Shown piece by piece: positions 1 to 7,409 of a stretch of DNA of 39,399 bases. This DNA is from Desulfovibrio sp. (GTDB lineage Bacteria; Desulfobacterota; Desulfovibrionia; Desulfovibrionales; Desulfovibrionaceae): positions 1 through 39,399 of the forward strand of contig JAISZH010000151.1 in NCBI GenBank assembly GCA_031269345.1. The letters run 5' to 3'. The notes beneath the pieces are model-generated. The model was not told the origin of the DNA, did not search any database, and saw only the letters and a program-made list of their open reading frames with translations. A program made the position numbers and the translations under genes. Each line of letters starts with the position of its first letter. Within the stretch, counting starts at the first letter, position 1.

Positions 1-336
1 CTGCGCTCGCCCCTCAGGCATCTGCTGGATACGCCGGTATTGCACTGGCACGGGGACACCTTCGATCTCCCGGAAGGCGCGCGCCTGCTGGCCTCCACTC
101 CGCTGACCCCGCATCAGGCATTCATGTGGGGAGCAAAGGCCCTGGCCCTTCAGTTCCATCCGGAACTGGACGCGACGGCTGTTGAGCGCTGGCTTATCGG
201 GCACACCTGCGAACTGGCTCAGGGCGGCTTTGATCCGAACGCGCTCAGGGCCGACAGCGCCCGTTTCGGCGCGGGCCTGCGCCTGAAATCCAGCCTGGTG
301 CTGGAGGAATGGCTGGAAACCGCCTTTCCGGCGTGA
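1..336 (+). CDS. Class I glutamine amidotransferase, C-terminal part (5' end outside window)
   Basis: The reading frame is open from base 1 to the stop at 334-336, so only the last 111 residues are present. The fragment carries the C-terminal part of a class I (GMP-synthase-like) glutamine amidotransferase domain. HWHGDTFDLP followed by QFHPELD matches the active-site region in which His and Glu (H-x-E) complete the Cys-His-Glu triad; the Cys lies upstream of the window. An open frame before the first internal start codon (TTG at 40) shows that this is not the true N-terminus. The next gene is a same-strand paralogue, so this looks like a local duplication. The family moves ammonia from glutamine or cleaves gamma-glutamyl bonds; the substrate cannot be told from this fragment. 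Confidence 0.8.
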   Translation: MRSPLRHLLDTPVLHWHGDTFDLPEGARLLASTPLTPHQAFMWGAKALALQFHPELDATAVERWLIGHTCELAQGGFDPNALRADSARFGAGLRLKSSLVLEEWLETAFPA

Positions 337-462
337 GTCGCAAAAATCGCGGTCTTTGCCCGCCGTGAGCGAACTGCTCTATTGTCGCTTGACGCGACAC
401 AGCCTCGCGGCATTCCGCAAATAACATGACGCCATGCGCCTTTGAGGGAGGAAACCGCTTCC

Positions 463-1194
463 GTGCGTGTGCTCGTTCTGGAAAATCACGAAGAAGTCTC
501 TGGCGGGGTCTTCTGCAAGACGCTTGATCGCAAAGGCGCCCTGCTGGATATGCTGCGTCCCCGACACGACGCCTTGCCCGCGGATTCCGCGGGCTACGCC
601 GCCATGGTCGCCTTGGGCGGACCGCAGGACGCTTATGACGACGCGGCTTCGCCGTTTTTGCCGGCGGAAATGGCCCTGATGCGCGCGTTCGCCGCCGCCG
701 GAAAGCCTGTGGCAGGGATTTGCCTGGGAGCGCAACTGCTGGCCAGAGCGCACGGCGGCACGGTTGCCCCCATGGAATTTCCGGAATTCGGCTTTACCCG
801 TCTGACCGTTACCCCGGAAGGACGCGACGACCCTGTGCTCGGCATCGACGCGTCCCTGCCCCTGTTCATGGAATACCACCAGGACGCCTTTACCCTGCCT
901 CCGGGCGGCGTGCTTCTGGTACGGGGCGAAACGTGCGCGAACCAGATGTTCAGGGTAGGCGCGCGTTCCTATGGATTTCAGTTCCATCTGGAGGCGGAGG
1001 CGGGCACGATAGCGGAATGGATGCGGGAGATGCGCAAGGGGCGCTCCTATATCCGCGCGAAATCGAACGGGCGCTTCGATGAACGCCAGCTGGATGCCTG
1101 GTTGAGAGACCTCCCCGCGTTAAGCGGGGATTCCGCGCTGGCCTGCGCCCGTATGGCCGAAAATTGGCTGAAGCTTGCCACCCCGTCCGTTTGA
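463..1194 (+). CDS. Class I glutamine amidotransferase-like protein
   Basis: This is a 243-residue single-domain class I GATase. The nucleophile elbow GICLGAQL puts the catalytic Cys near residue 87, and FQFHLEAE supplies the His and Glu of the triad. The motif EYHQDAFTLP resembles the equivalent HWHGDTFDLP in the preceding paralogue. I chose GTG at 463 because AGGGAGG (445-451) sits just upstream with good spacing; an in-frame TTG at 442 would put this site inside the gene. Stand-alone proteins of this type are often annotated GMP synthase-like or gamma-glutamyl hydrolase-like. No synthase partner domain is present, so the substrate is unknown. The 126-bp gap to the previous gene holds a small inverted repeat (TGTCGC/GCGACA near 383-399) and no convincing promoter. 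Confidence 0.85.
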   Translation: MRVLVLENHEEVSGGVFCKTLDRKGALLDMLRPRHDALPADSAGYAAMVALGGPQDAYDDAASPFLPAEMALMRAFAAAGKPVAGICLGAQLLARAHGGTVAPMEFPEFGFTRLTVTPEGRDDPVLGIDASLPLFMEYHQDAFTLPPGGVLLVRGETCANQMFRVGARSYGFQFHLEAEAGTIAEWMREMRKGRSYIRAKSNGRFDERQLDAWLRDLPALSGDSALACARMAENWLKLATPSV

Positions 1195-1197
1195 AAA

Positions 1198-1220
1198 AGC
1201 GATTTCACTCTGAAATTGCT
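1198..1220. repeat. Palindromic hairpin after the amidotransferase stop
   Basis: AGCGATTTCA and TGAAATTGCT form 10-bp arms with one mismatch (a G-U pair in RNA) around a 3-nt loop, four bases after the stop codon. It is close to the hairpin at 1381-1403 (19 of 23 positions match). There is no T-tract, so it is not a textbook terminator, though it may act as one. Confidence 0.6.
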
Positions 1221-1259
1221 TCGCTATAGCATTTTACCTTTGAGTTGATGCACCTGCCC

Positions 1260-1316
1260 GCTCCAGCCTATACCCTCTCCACCCTATACCCGCTCCACCC
1301 TATACCCACTCCAAGG
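1260..1316. repeat. 16-bp tandem repeat, about 3.5 copies
   Basis: Three successive 16-bp units start at 1260, 1276 and 1292 with the shared core CTCCACCCTATACCC (first unit CTCCAGCC...). A partial fourth unit runs from 1308 to 1316. The array lies in a 289-bp non-coding gap (1195-1483) that is otherwise occupied by the two hairpins on either side. There is no spacer between units, so it is not a CRISPR. Confidence 0.8.
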
Positions 1317-1380
1317 TTTAACAGCGCATATAAATTGCGCTTACGCCTTCGCGGCGGGCCTCCGCTCTCGCGGCCGCCAG

Positions 1381-1403
1381 AGCAATTTCAAAGTGAAATT
1401 GCT
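1381..1403. repeat. Perfect palindromic hairpin
   Basis: AGCAATTTCA and TGAAATTGCT are perfect 10-bp inverted arms around AAG. The hairpin is a near-copy of the one at 1198-1220. It lies about 80 bp past the end of the convergent GNAT gene and may mark the convergence point between the two genes. Confidence 0.7.
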
Positions 1404-1483
1404 AAATTAAATATGATGTTGGCCTCCCCCCACATATCGGTGGCAGCGCTTCCTTAAAAATCCTTTTGCGGAGACAAGGCGCG

Positions 1484-2095
1484 TCACGTCGGGGACCGGA
1501 TCGCGTTCAGGCGGGCGGCGTAAGGGGCGAAGAAATCCGCGTCGAAGCGGGAACGGACTTCGGCGGCGGGCAACGGTTCGACCGGCGAAGACAGATCGTC
1601 AGGCTTCAGGAGTTCTTTTTGCACAAGCGCCAGATCATGCCACGCGTTCAGCTTGTGCCCGGCTTTGCGCCAGACGCCGGCGCTGACGAACCCCAAGCTC
1701 TCGTGCAGGGCAATGCTTGCCGGGTTGGGCAGTGTGATAACCCCGAAAGCGGTGTAAAAACCTTGCTTGCGCAGCAGATCCAACAGACAGGAATAAAGAA
1801 TTTTGCCAAGGCCAGCGCCCTGCCTTGCCGCGGCCACATAGATCGAAAGCTCCGCGCTGAAGCGGTAGGCGGCCCTGACGCGGAAAGACGAGGCGTAGGC
1901 ATAGGCGGCTATACGCCCCCCGGATTCGCAGACCAGAAAGGGATGGGAAACGCCGATTTTATTGATGCGCCGGCCGTACTCATCCTGGGAAGGGACATCT
2001 TCCTCGAAACTGACGGCCGTATCACGGACGTAAGGGGCGTATATCTCAATAATGCCGGCGGCGTCTTCCCGCCCCGCATACCTGATGACCGCCAT
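1484..2095 (-). CDS. GNAT N-acetyltransferase, phosphinothricin-acetyltransferase-like
   Basis: This 203-residue protein has the fold signature of the GNAT family in its Pat/YncA-like branch. The N-terminus (IRYAGREDAAGIIEIYAPYV) matches the first strand and helix. SFEEDVPSQDEYGRRI follows, and ELSIYVAAARQGAGLGKILY carries the acetyl-CoA-binding Q/R-x-x-G-x-G/A loop. NPASIALHESLGF is the typical C-terminal helix. Family members acetylate small amines such as phosphinothricin, methionine sulfoximine or other amino-acid analogues in the cytoplasm; the substrate here is not known. The start is an ATG preceded by GGGAGGG. About 35 residues after the conserved domain are lineage-specific. The gene is convergent with the amidotransferase upstream and divergent from the exporter downstream. 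Confidence 0.85.
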   Translation of the reverse strand: MAVIRYAGREDAAGIIEIYAPYVRDTAVSFEEDVPSQDEYGRRINKIGVSHPFLVCESGGRIAAYAYASSFRVRAAYRFSAELSIYVAAARQGAGLGKILYSCLLDLLRKQGFYTAFGVITLPNPASIALHESLGFVSAGVWRKAGHKLNAWHDLALVQKELLKPDDLSSPVEPLPAAEVRSRFDADFFAPYAARLNAIRSPT

Positions 2096-2330
2096 GGTTC
2101 CCTCCCCCGACCCGCCGTTGCGGCAACGAACGCTCCCGTTTTTGATGCCGGCAGCTCCTTACGGAGCATGCATATACCCGCCCCGCGAGTCAAGGGTTTT
2201 TGAGTTTTTGTCGCGGGCGGCCGTATGGTATGATGGGGCGGACCCGCCCCTTTATACATGTTTCGTTCAAACGAGGTTGAATGCGGAACGTCAACCCGCT
2301 CCATCGCGGACGGGAACGCCAAACACAGAC

Positions 2331-3560
2331 ATGAACCAGAAATCCGAAATTAAAACGCAGACTGCCGACATGGACTTCAAACGCCGGGTTTTTCTTTTCG
2401 GCCGCCGCCCTTTTATGGTTTATCTGGCCTTTCTGAACGCCTTCGTCCCTATTTCCACAGACCTCTATCTGCCCGCCCTGCCGCGGATGATGGAAGTTTT
2501 CCACTGCTCCCGCGCCTTGGCCGACCTCACCTTGAGCGCCTTCATGCTCTCCTTCGCCCTGACCATGCTTTTCTGGGGGGCCTCCAGTGACCGGCGCGGA
2601 CGCAAGCCCATTCTTCTGGCCGGCCTTGGGCTTTACGCCGCGGCTTCTCTTTTGTGCGCGGCCGCCTTTGACATTTACCTGCTCATAGCCGGGCGCGTTT
2701 TGCAGGCGGCGGGCAGCGGCGCGGTCTGCTCCGTTTCCATGGCCGTGGTCAAGGACGTCTTCAAGGGAAAAGACATGGAGAAGACCCTGGTGCTGATTCA
2801 GGTCATGACCATGCTCGCGCCCATGTTCGCGCCCACGCTCGGCGCTCTGCTCCTGCGCTTTACCTCCTGGCGCGGACTTTTCGTGATCCTGTTTCTCTGC
2901 GCGCTACTGGGGCTTACGCCGCTTTTTTTCCTGCGGGAAACCCTGCGTGAACCCGCCTCCGGCAGGGCAATCCTGAAACGCATAGCTACGGTATTGGGCA
3001 ATCCGGGTCTGCGCAGGCTTTTGTTCCTTTTTTCCATTTCCGTCATGCCCTTCATGGCCTACCTGACTTCTTCGGCCTTCATCTATATAAAATTCTACGG
3101 GCTTTCCGAGGAGAGCTTCAGTCTCTTTTTCGCCGCCAATGCGGGCGTGGCCATGCTGGGACCACTGCTTTACGTGCGCCTGTTCAGAAACTTCGGGCGG
3201 CGTTTCTTCCTCTGCCTGGTTTATCTGGTCATGGCGGTGAGCGGCGTCTTTCTTTTCTTTTTCGGAGACCGCGGCCCCTTTTATTTTATCGTCTTTTACC
3301 TGCCGCTCACCCTCTTCGCCTCATCGAGCCGCCCTTTGGGGACCATGCTTATGATGACGCAGCTTGACGCGGACAATGGCACGGTGGCGGCCCTGATCGG
3401 AAGCTGCGGACTGCTTTGCGGCGGCGTCTCCATGATTATCTGTTCCCTGGGTTTTGCCAATCCTGTCCTGCCTGTAGCCTGCATGGCCGGTCTGGTCGGG
3501 TTTGCCTGCCTTGTCATCTGGTTGGTGCTCGACAGCCGCAAGCTGTACCGCGAACTCTGA
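2331..3560 (+). CDS. Bcr/CflA-type MFS multidrug efflux transporter
   Basis: This 409-residue inner-membrane protein has about 12 predicted hydrophobic segments and looks like the DHA1 (Bcr/CflA) branch of the major facilitator superfamily. FVPISTDLYLPALPRM in the first helix is the Bcr/CflA signature, and WGASSDRRGRKPILLAGL between helices 2 and 3 is MFS motif A. Proteins of this branch export drugs such as bicyclomycin and chloramphenicol, or metabolites, in exchange for protons. The frame is open far upstream, but ATG 2331 gives the expected short hydrophilic N-terminus before helix 1; ATG 2370 is a possible alternative. No strong Shine-Dalgarno sequence precedes either. The 235-bp gap from the divergent GNAT gene is the likely promoter region. 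Confidence 0.88.
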   Translation: MNQKSEIKTQTADMDFKRRVFLFGRRPFMVYLAFLNAFVPISTDLYLPALPRMMEVFHCSRALADLTLSAFMLSFALTMLFWGASSDRRGRKPILLAGLGLYAAASLLCAAAFDIYLLIAGRVLQAAGSGAVCSVSMAVVKDVFKGKDMEKTLVLIQVMTMLAPMFAPTLGALLLRFTSWRGLFVILFLCALLGLTPLFFLRETLREPASGRAILKRIATVLGNPGLRRLLFLFSISVMPFMAYLTSSAFIYIKFYGLSEESFSLFFAANAGVAMLGPLLYVRLFRNFGRRFFLCLVYLVMAVSGVFLFFFGDRGPFYFIVFYLPLTLFASSSRPLGTMLMMTQLDADNGTVAALIGSCGLLCGGVSMIICSLGFANPVLPVACMAGLVGFACLVIWLVLDSRKLYREL

Positions 3561-3570
3561 AGACGCGGGT

Positions 3571-3698
3571 GACTTAGATGGTGTCGTCATACGATTGATA
3601 ATACCGTGAAATTATTTGAAAATTTCTGTCTCGCAACACTACACAATATTCAAATATTTTCAGCGTGTTATAGACGTAGTGACGACGCCATCTAAAGT
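3571..3698. mobile_element. MITE-like long imperfect inverted repeat
   Basis: The left end (3571-3593) and the right end (3675-3698) are inverted copies of each other: TAGATGGTGTCGTCA against the complement of TGACGACGCCATCTA, one mismatch in the core. The inner parts also pair, ATTATTTGAAAATT near 3612-3625 with the inverted match of AATATTCAAATATTTTC near 3646-3662. The whole 128-bp segment could therefore fold into one long hairpin. Each end abuts a TA dinucleotide, as with Tc1/mariner/IS630-type elements. There is no coding capacity. The segment is much richer in AT than both flanking genes. Confidence 0.6.
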
Positions 3699-3815
3699 AA
3701 AAAATTATAATATATTGAATTAAAATTATAAAATTTTGGATGCGCCTGACCTGAACAAGGCAAACAGATAAAAAAAGAGGCATAAATTTTTGTCGTTATT
3801 TTTCAGCTTTTACTC

Positions 3816-3821
3816 TATAAT
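3816..3821 (+). promoter_or_regulatory. Probable -10 box of mutL, adjacent to the start codon
   Basis: A perfect TATAAT lies 6 bases before the mutL ATG (3828). Transcription would start about at the ATG itself, giving a leaderless mRNA, and no Shine-Dalgarno sequence is present. The -35 region is poor: TTGTCG at 3790-3795 would leave a 20-bp spacer. Confidence 0.45.
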
Positions 3822-3827
3822 CCCGGC

Positions 3828-5915
3828 ATGGAGACAAACCTTGAACGTCGCCCTATCCGTCTTCTTCCCACAGTGCTGCAAAATCAGATTGCGGCCGGCG
3901 AGGTTGTGGACCGGCCAGCCGGAGTACTGAAAGAGCTTGTGGAAAACAGCCTTGACGCCGGGGCTACGGAAATAGGCGTAACCTTGGAAGAAGGCGGTTT
4001 GTCCCTGGTTGCGGTCAGAGATAACGGTACCGGCATCCCTGCCGACGAGTTGGCCCTCGCTGTCACCCGCTATGCCACCAGCAAGGTAGCCAGCTTTTCC
4101 GAACTGCTCAATGTGACAAGTTACGGTTTCCGCGGCGAGGCATTGGCCAGCATCGGCTCCGTCGCCGACGTGCTTGTGGAAAGCGTTTTCCGTCCTGATT
4201 TTCTTTCCGCCGAACCCGTGGGAATGGATGAACGGACGGACGCTGTACACGGAGCGCGCATCCGCGTGCGTCATGGCGAAATTTCCCCAGTCTCGCCTGC
4301 GGCCATAGACCGGGGTACCAACATTGAGGTGCGGGATCTTTTCGCCAACATCCCCGCGCGTCTCAAATTTCTTAAAAGCGCCCCAACGGAACTGAAACGT
4401 TGCCGGGAAAATCTGATCCGCTCCGCTCTTATCCGCCCGAACGTCGGCTTTACCCTGAAAGTATCCGGGACCGCCGGACGCGGCAATGAACTGTTGCGTC
4501 TTCCCGCCGGTCTTTCCCTCGAAGAACGCCTTTCCCTTATCTGGACCGTGCAGCTTGTGGAAAACATGGTCCCCTTTTCCGGTGCACACGGGGAATTGCG
4601 GGTACACGGTCTGATGTCCCTGCCGCGCGAAACCCAGCAGAAAGGTGACCGCATCCTGCTCTATGTCAATGATCGCCCGGTTTCCAACCGCATCCTGTTT
4701 CAGGCGGTGCGCGAGGCTTACAAGGGGCGGCTTACTTCCAGAGAATACCCGCAGGTTCTCCTTTTTCTGGAAATTAATCCGCAAGATGTGGACGTCAACG
4801 TCCATCCGGCAAAAACCGAAGTCCGGTTCCGCGAAGAGCGGTTGATCTTCAACAATGTCCTCAAGATTCTCAAAGCGTCTTCCGCCATTAGCCAAGGCGC
4901 GAGAATCACCGTGCCCGATGAGTGGGACAGTGGAAATGCCGGAGAAAGTTATGGCCGGAACGCCTTTGACCCGTCCGAAGGTGGTGGAGCTTCTTACACC
5001 AAGGACGGTCATGATGCATGTGCACCCAAGGCGCAAAGCCTGGCGCCTGCAAACGCGCGAAGCGTTTTTCCCCATGAACCTGACTCCGGATTTGGCGCAG
5101 GTCCTTCCAGACCGGAACGCCCGCAAGGCTTTTGGGGCAGTATTGATAATTTTCAAGTTATGGACAAGGGCAAAGCCAAACCTTCGTTCATGCCGCCGGA
5201 ACCAACCCTGGATCGAAAAGATACGGAATTTTCTGAGCCGCGACCGGCAGAGCGCAGCCGGGACCTGGAACCAAGCCCATCCGGCCATCCACAGGGCTTT
5301 TCCGAACTGCGATCGGCAAAGAGCGTAAAAGACCCGGAACCAGGCCGTGCCGGCTATCCGGTGGAAGTGGGGGATATGGTCTGCCTGGGACAGCTCGCCA
5401 ATACCTACCTCATCATAATGCGCCAAGACAGCCTTCTGCTTGTTGATCAGCACGCCGCCCACGAGCGCGTGCTGATCAACTCCCTGCGCGAGGACGCCCA
5501 AGGATATAAAAGCCGCCCCATCATGCTTGAAGAAAAAATCCTGCTGCACCCCTCCGAGCGGGAGCGTTTTGACGCCTATGCAGAACAACTGGCGAGTTTC
5601 GGATACGATCTTGAGACAAAGGGGGATGTCCTGTATGTCAAGGCAACGCCTGCTATCCTGGAATTCAGCGCAGCTTTGGATCTGCTGCGCGACACCCTGG
5701 CGGATCGGACGGACGGAATGGACGATGTCCTGCATCTCATGGCCTGCCACGCTGCGGTCAAAGCGGGACAGACCCTGAGCGCTGATGAGGCTGCAGGGCT
5801 TCTGCGTTTATGGGTAAACACCGCGGAATCGGAATTTTGTCCGCACGGCCGGCCCGCTGTATTGGAGTTCACGCTTGCTGACCTGGAAAAACTGTTCAAG
5901 CGCAAAATTGCCTGA
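3828..5915 (+). CDS. mutL: DNA mismatch repair protein MutL
   Basis: MutL is a 695-residue GHKL ATPase that links MutS mismatch recognition to strand excision. The N-terminal ATPase motifs are intact: IAAGEVVDRPAGVLKELVEN with the catalytic Glu near residue 36, SLDAGAT, DNGTGI near 65-70, and GFRGEALASI near 100-109. A variable linker (about 350-515) contains a two-copy 23-residue repeat. The C-terminal domain has DQHAAHER at 540-547, ACHAAVKAGQ and CPHGRP at 671-676, typical of MutL with latent endonuclease activity. In the motif DQHA(X)2E(X)4E the last Glu is Asn551, so nuclease function is uncertain. ATG 3828 fits the family N-terminus and directly follows a TATAAT box. The metallo-hydrolase gene follows after 66 bp. 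An antisense open frame of 646 codons is a shadow of this gene. Confidence 0.97.
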   Translation: METNLERRPIRLLPTVLQNQIAAGEVVDRPAGVLKELVENSLDAGATEIGVTLEEGGLSLVAVRDNGTGIPADELALAVTRYATSKVASFSELLNVTSYGFRGEALASIGSVADVLVESVFRPDFLSAEPVGMDERTDAVHGARIRVRHGEISPVSPAAIDRGTNIEVRDLFANIPARLKFLKSAPTELKRCRENLIRSALIRPNVGFTLKVSGTAGRGNELLRLPAGLSLEERLSLIWTVQLVENMVPFSGAHGELRVHGLMSLPRETQQKGDRILLYVNDRPVSNRILFQAVREAYKGRLTSREYPQVLLFLEINPQDVDVNVHPAKTEVRFREERLIFNNVLKILKASSAISQGARITVPDEWDSGNAGESYGRNAFDPSEGGGASYTKDGHDACAPKAQSLAPANARSVFPHEPDSGFGAGPSRPERPQGFWGSIDNFQVMDKGKAKPSFMPPEPTLDRKDTEFSEPRPAERSRDLEPSPSGHPQGFSELRSAKSVKDPEPGRAGYPVEVGDMVCLGQLANTYLIIMRQDSLLLVDQHAAHERVLINSLREDAQGYKSRPIMLEEKILLHPSERERFDAYAEQLASFGYDLETKGDVLYVKATPAILEFSAALDLLRDTLADRTDGMDDVLHLMACHAAVKAGQTLSADEAAGLLRLWVNTAESEFCPHGRPAVLEFTLADLEKLFKRKIA
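5229..5366 (+). repeat. Two-copy 69-bp tandem repeat in the mutL linker
   Basis: Bases 5229-5297 and 5298-5366 are diverged tandem copies. They encode two 23-residue units beginning FSEPRPAERSRDLEP and FSELRSAKSVKDPEP, in the flexible linker between the ATPase and dimerization domains of MutL. Confidence 0.6.
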
Positions 5916-5981
5916 AGCGGCAAAATTATTCTGAAGCTTTCCACAGATTACGTCTTTCGCAATAACCGATCAGGAGTTTTT

Positions 5982-6608
5982 ATGCAGATAGCCTCTTTCC
6001 CGCTGGGACCTCTGGAAACCAACTGTTTTGTCGTTCACAACGACAGCGAGGCCGTGGCTGTAGACCCTGGCGGCCCCCCGGAGTCCGTCCTGCGCTATCT
6101 GGACGCGCGCGGGCTCAAACTTACGCACATTCTGCTCACGCATCTGCATTTTGATCATACCTTCGGCGTTGCCAGGCTCACCGCAAAAACTGGAGCGGTA
6201 ATCCTAGCTTCAGAAGAAGATCGCTACATGCTGGAAAACGAAATGGGCGGCGGCGGAGTGTGGGGGTTGCCGAGAGTGGAAAAGTTCGATTTCCAGGCGC
6301 TTAGTCCAGGCGAGATTACTCTGCTTGGCGTCGCCTGCAAGGTCATCGCCACCCCCGGCCATACCCCCGGCGGGTTGTCCTTTTATTTCCCGACGCTCGG
6401 GGCCGTGTTCTCCGGCGACACCCTATTTTTCAGATCGATCGGGCGTTCCGATTTCCCCGGCGGGGATTTCAATATCCTTCGCGCTTCCATCCGCGACGTT
6501 CTTTTCCGCTTGCCCGGATCTACCGCTGTGTATTCGGGACACGGTCCGGCGACAGTTATAAGCGACGAAAAACGCAAAAATCCTTTTGTAGGAGACTTCA
6601 GCCAATAA
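5982..6608 (+). CDS. Metallo-beta-lactamase-fold hydrolase (glyoxalase II-like)
   Basis: This 208-residue cytoplasmic protein has the full metal-binding set of the metallo-beta-lactamase fold: THLHFDHTFG (His54, His56, Asp58, His59), TPGHTPGG with a further His ligand, and SGDTLFFRSIGRSDF carrying the bridging Asp. YSGHGP supplies the last His. The pattern and length match the small YcbL/GloB-like hydrolases, which act on thioesters such as S-lactoylglutathione or on related esters. The true substrate is not shown by sequence. ATG 5982 has a good ribosome site (AGGAG, 7 bases upstream). It lies 66 bp after mutL and 7 bp before the flavodoxin-fold gene, so the genes from mutL to comF could be one transcript. 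Confidence 0.9.
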   Translation: MQIASFPLGPLETNCFVVHNDSEAVAVDPGGPPESVLRYLDARGLKLTHILLTHLHFDHTFGVARLTAKTGAVILASEEDRYMLENEMGGGGVWGLPRVEKFDFQALSPGEITLLGVACKVIATPGHTPGGLSFYFPTLGAVFSGDTLFFRSIGRSDFPGGDFNILRASIRDVLFRLPGSTAVYSGHGPATVISDEKRKNPFVGDFSQ

Positions 6609-6615
6609 CACCCCT

Positions 6616-7398
6616 ATGTCGCCTCAAGCAGCCAGTCTTTCTAATCAGGCGAACTGTCTTGTTCTCTCGTGCAGTCCGCGCGCGGGAGGCAACAGCGACA
6701 CGGCCGCACGCCTGTTCTCCGAAGGTTGCGCTCAAGGCCTGCGCGGCGGGAGGGAGGAAAAAGACGGGGAGGGACAGGAAAAATCTCCTCCGGTATTTTT
6801 TCTGCGCGATTTTGCCGTCGAACCCTGCATCGCCTGCGATACCTGCGGCAAAATCGCTCTATTGTTGAAAAACGCAAACCATCAGCTCACATTGCGGGAA
6901 TTTGCCGGCAACGACCTTGAACGGACAGGAGCGCGCAACGCCTTTGCGCACCCTGCCTTTCACTGCCCGCTCACCCAATCCGACGCCAGCGCCCTCCTGT
7001 TGCGCGCCTTTGTCGAGGCGAGCTCCATCTGCCTGGTATCTCCGGTATATTTTTATCATCTGCCGGCCATGTGCAAAGCCTTGCTGGACCGTATGCAGAC
7101 CTTCTGGCGCCTCAAAACGCTTTTTCCCGGCAGCGGAAAACGACTCTTCGCGCTTCAAGGAAAAACCTGCCGTGTCATACTTGTCGCCGGACAAAAACAG
7201 GGGAGGAAATTGTTCGCCGGCGCTTTGTTAAGCCTGAAATACTCCTTGTCGGGAATAGACGCCAGACTGCCTGAACCCTTGCTCTTGCGCGCCCTGGACG
7301 CCCCGGACGACCTCTCGCGTTCCCCGGAACTCATGGAATTGATACGGGCCTATGGGCGAGAGGCGGGAGCGGAATTGCGCGCGCTTCAGGAAAATTGA
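6616..7398 (+). CDS. Flavodoxin-fold NAD(P)H-dependent FMN reductase-like protein
   Basis: This 260-residue protein has the signature of NADPH-dependent FMN reductases and iron-sulfur flavoproteins. CLVLSCSPRAGGNSDTAARL forms the first strand and the phosphate loop for FMN, and VSPVYFYHLPAMCKALLDR corresponds to the SP-x-Y motif that contacts the flavin. Between them is a CIACDTCG cluster (CxxCxxC), seen in iron-sulfur flavoproteins that bind a 4Fe-4S centre; only three close cysteines are present here. The middle part (about residues 75-115) looks like an insertion relative to the compact family. The role is probably flavin-dependent electron transfer; donor and acceptor are unknown. The ATG lies 7 bp after the previous stop and has no clear ribosome site, so translation may be coupled. 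Confidence 0.75.
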   Translation: MSPQAASLSNQANCLVLSCSPRAGGNSDTAARLFSEGCAQGLRGGREEKDGEGQEKSPPVFFLRDFAVEPCIACDTCGKIALLLKNANHQLTLREFAGNDLERTGARNAFAHPAFHCPLTQSDASALLLRAFVEASSICLVSPVYFYHLPAMCKALLDRMQTFWRLKTLFPGSGKRLFALQGKTCRVILVAGQKQGRKLFAGALLSLKYSLSGIDARLPEPLLLRALDAPDDLSRSPELMELIRAYGREAGAELRALQEN

Positions 7399-7409
7399 GG
7401 GATGATCCG

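Noticed and set aside
1260-1316. Tandem array as a CRISPR
   Set aside because: The 16-bp units are directly adjacent with no spacers, and no cas gene is in the window.
3810-5750. 646-codon open frame on the minus strand opposite mutL
   Set aside because: MutL on the plus strand has all family motifs; the antisense frame has no recognisable domain and arises from GC-rich codon bias.
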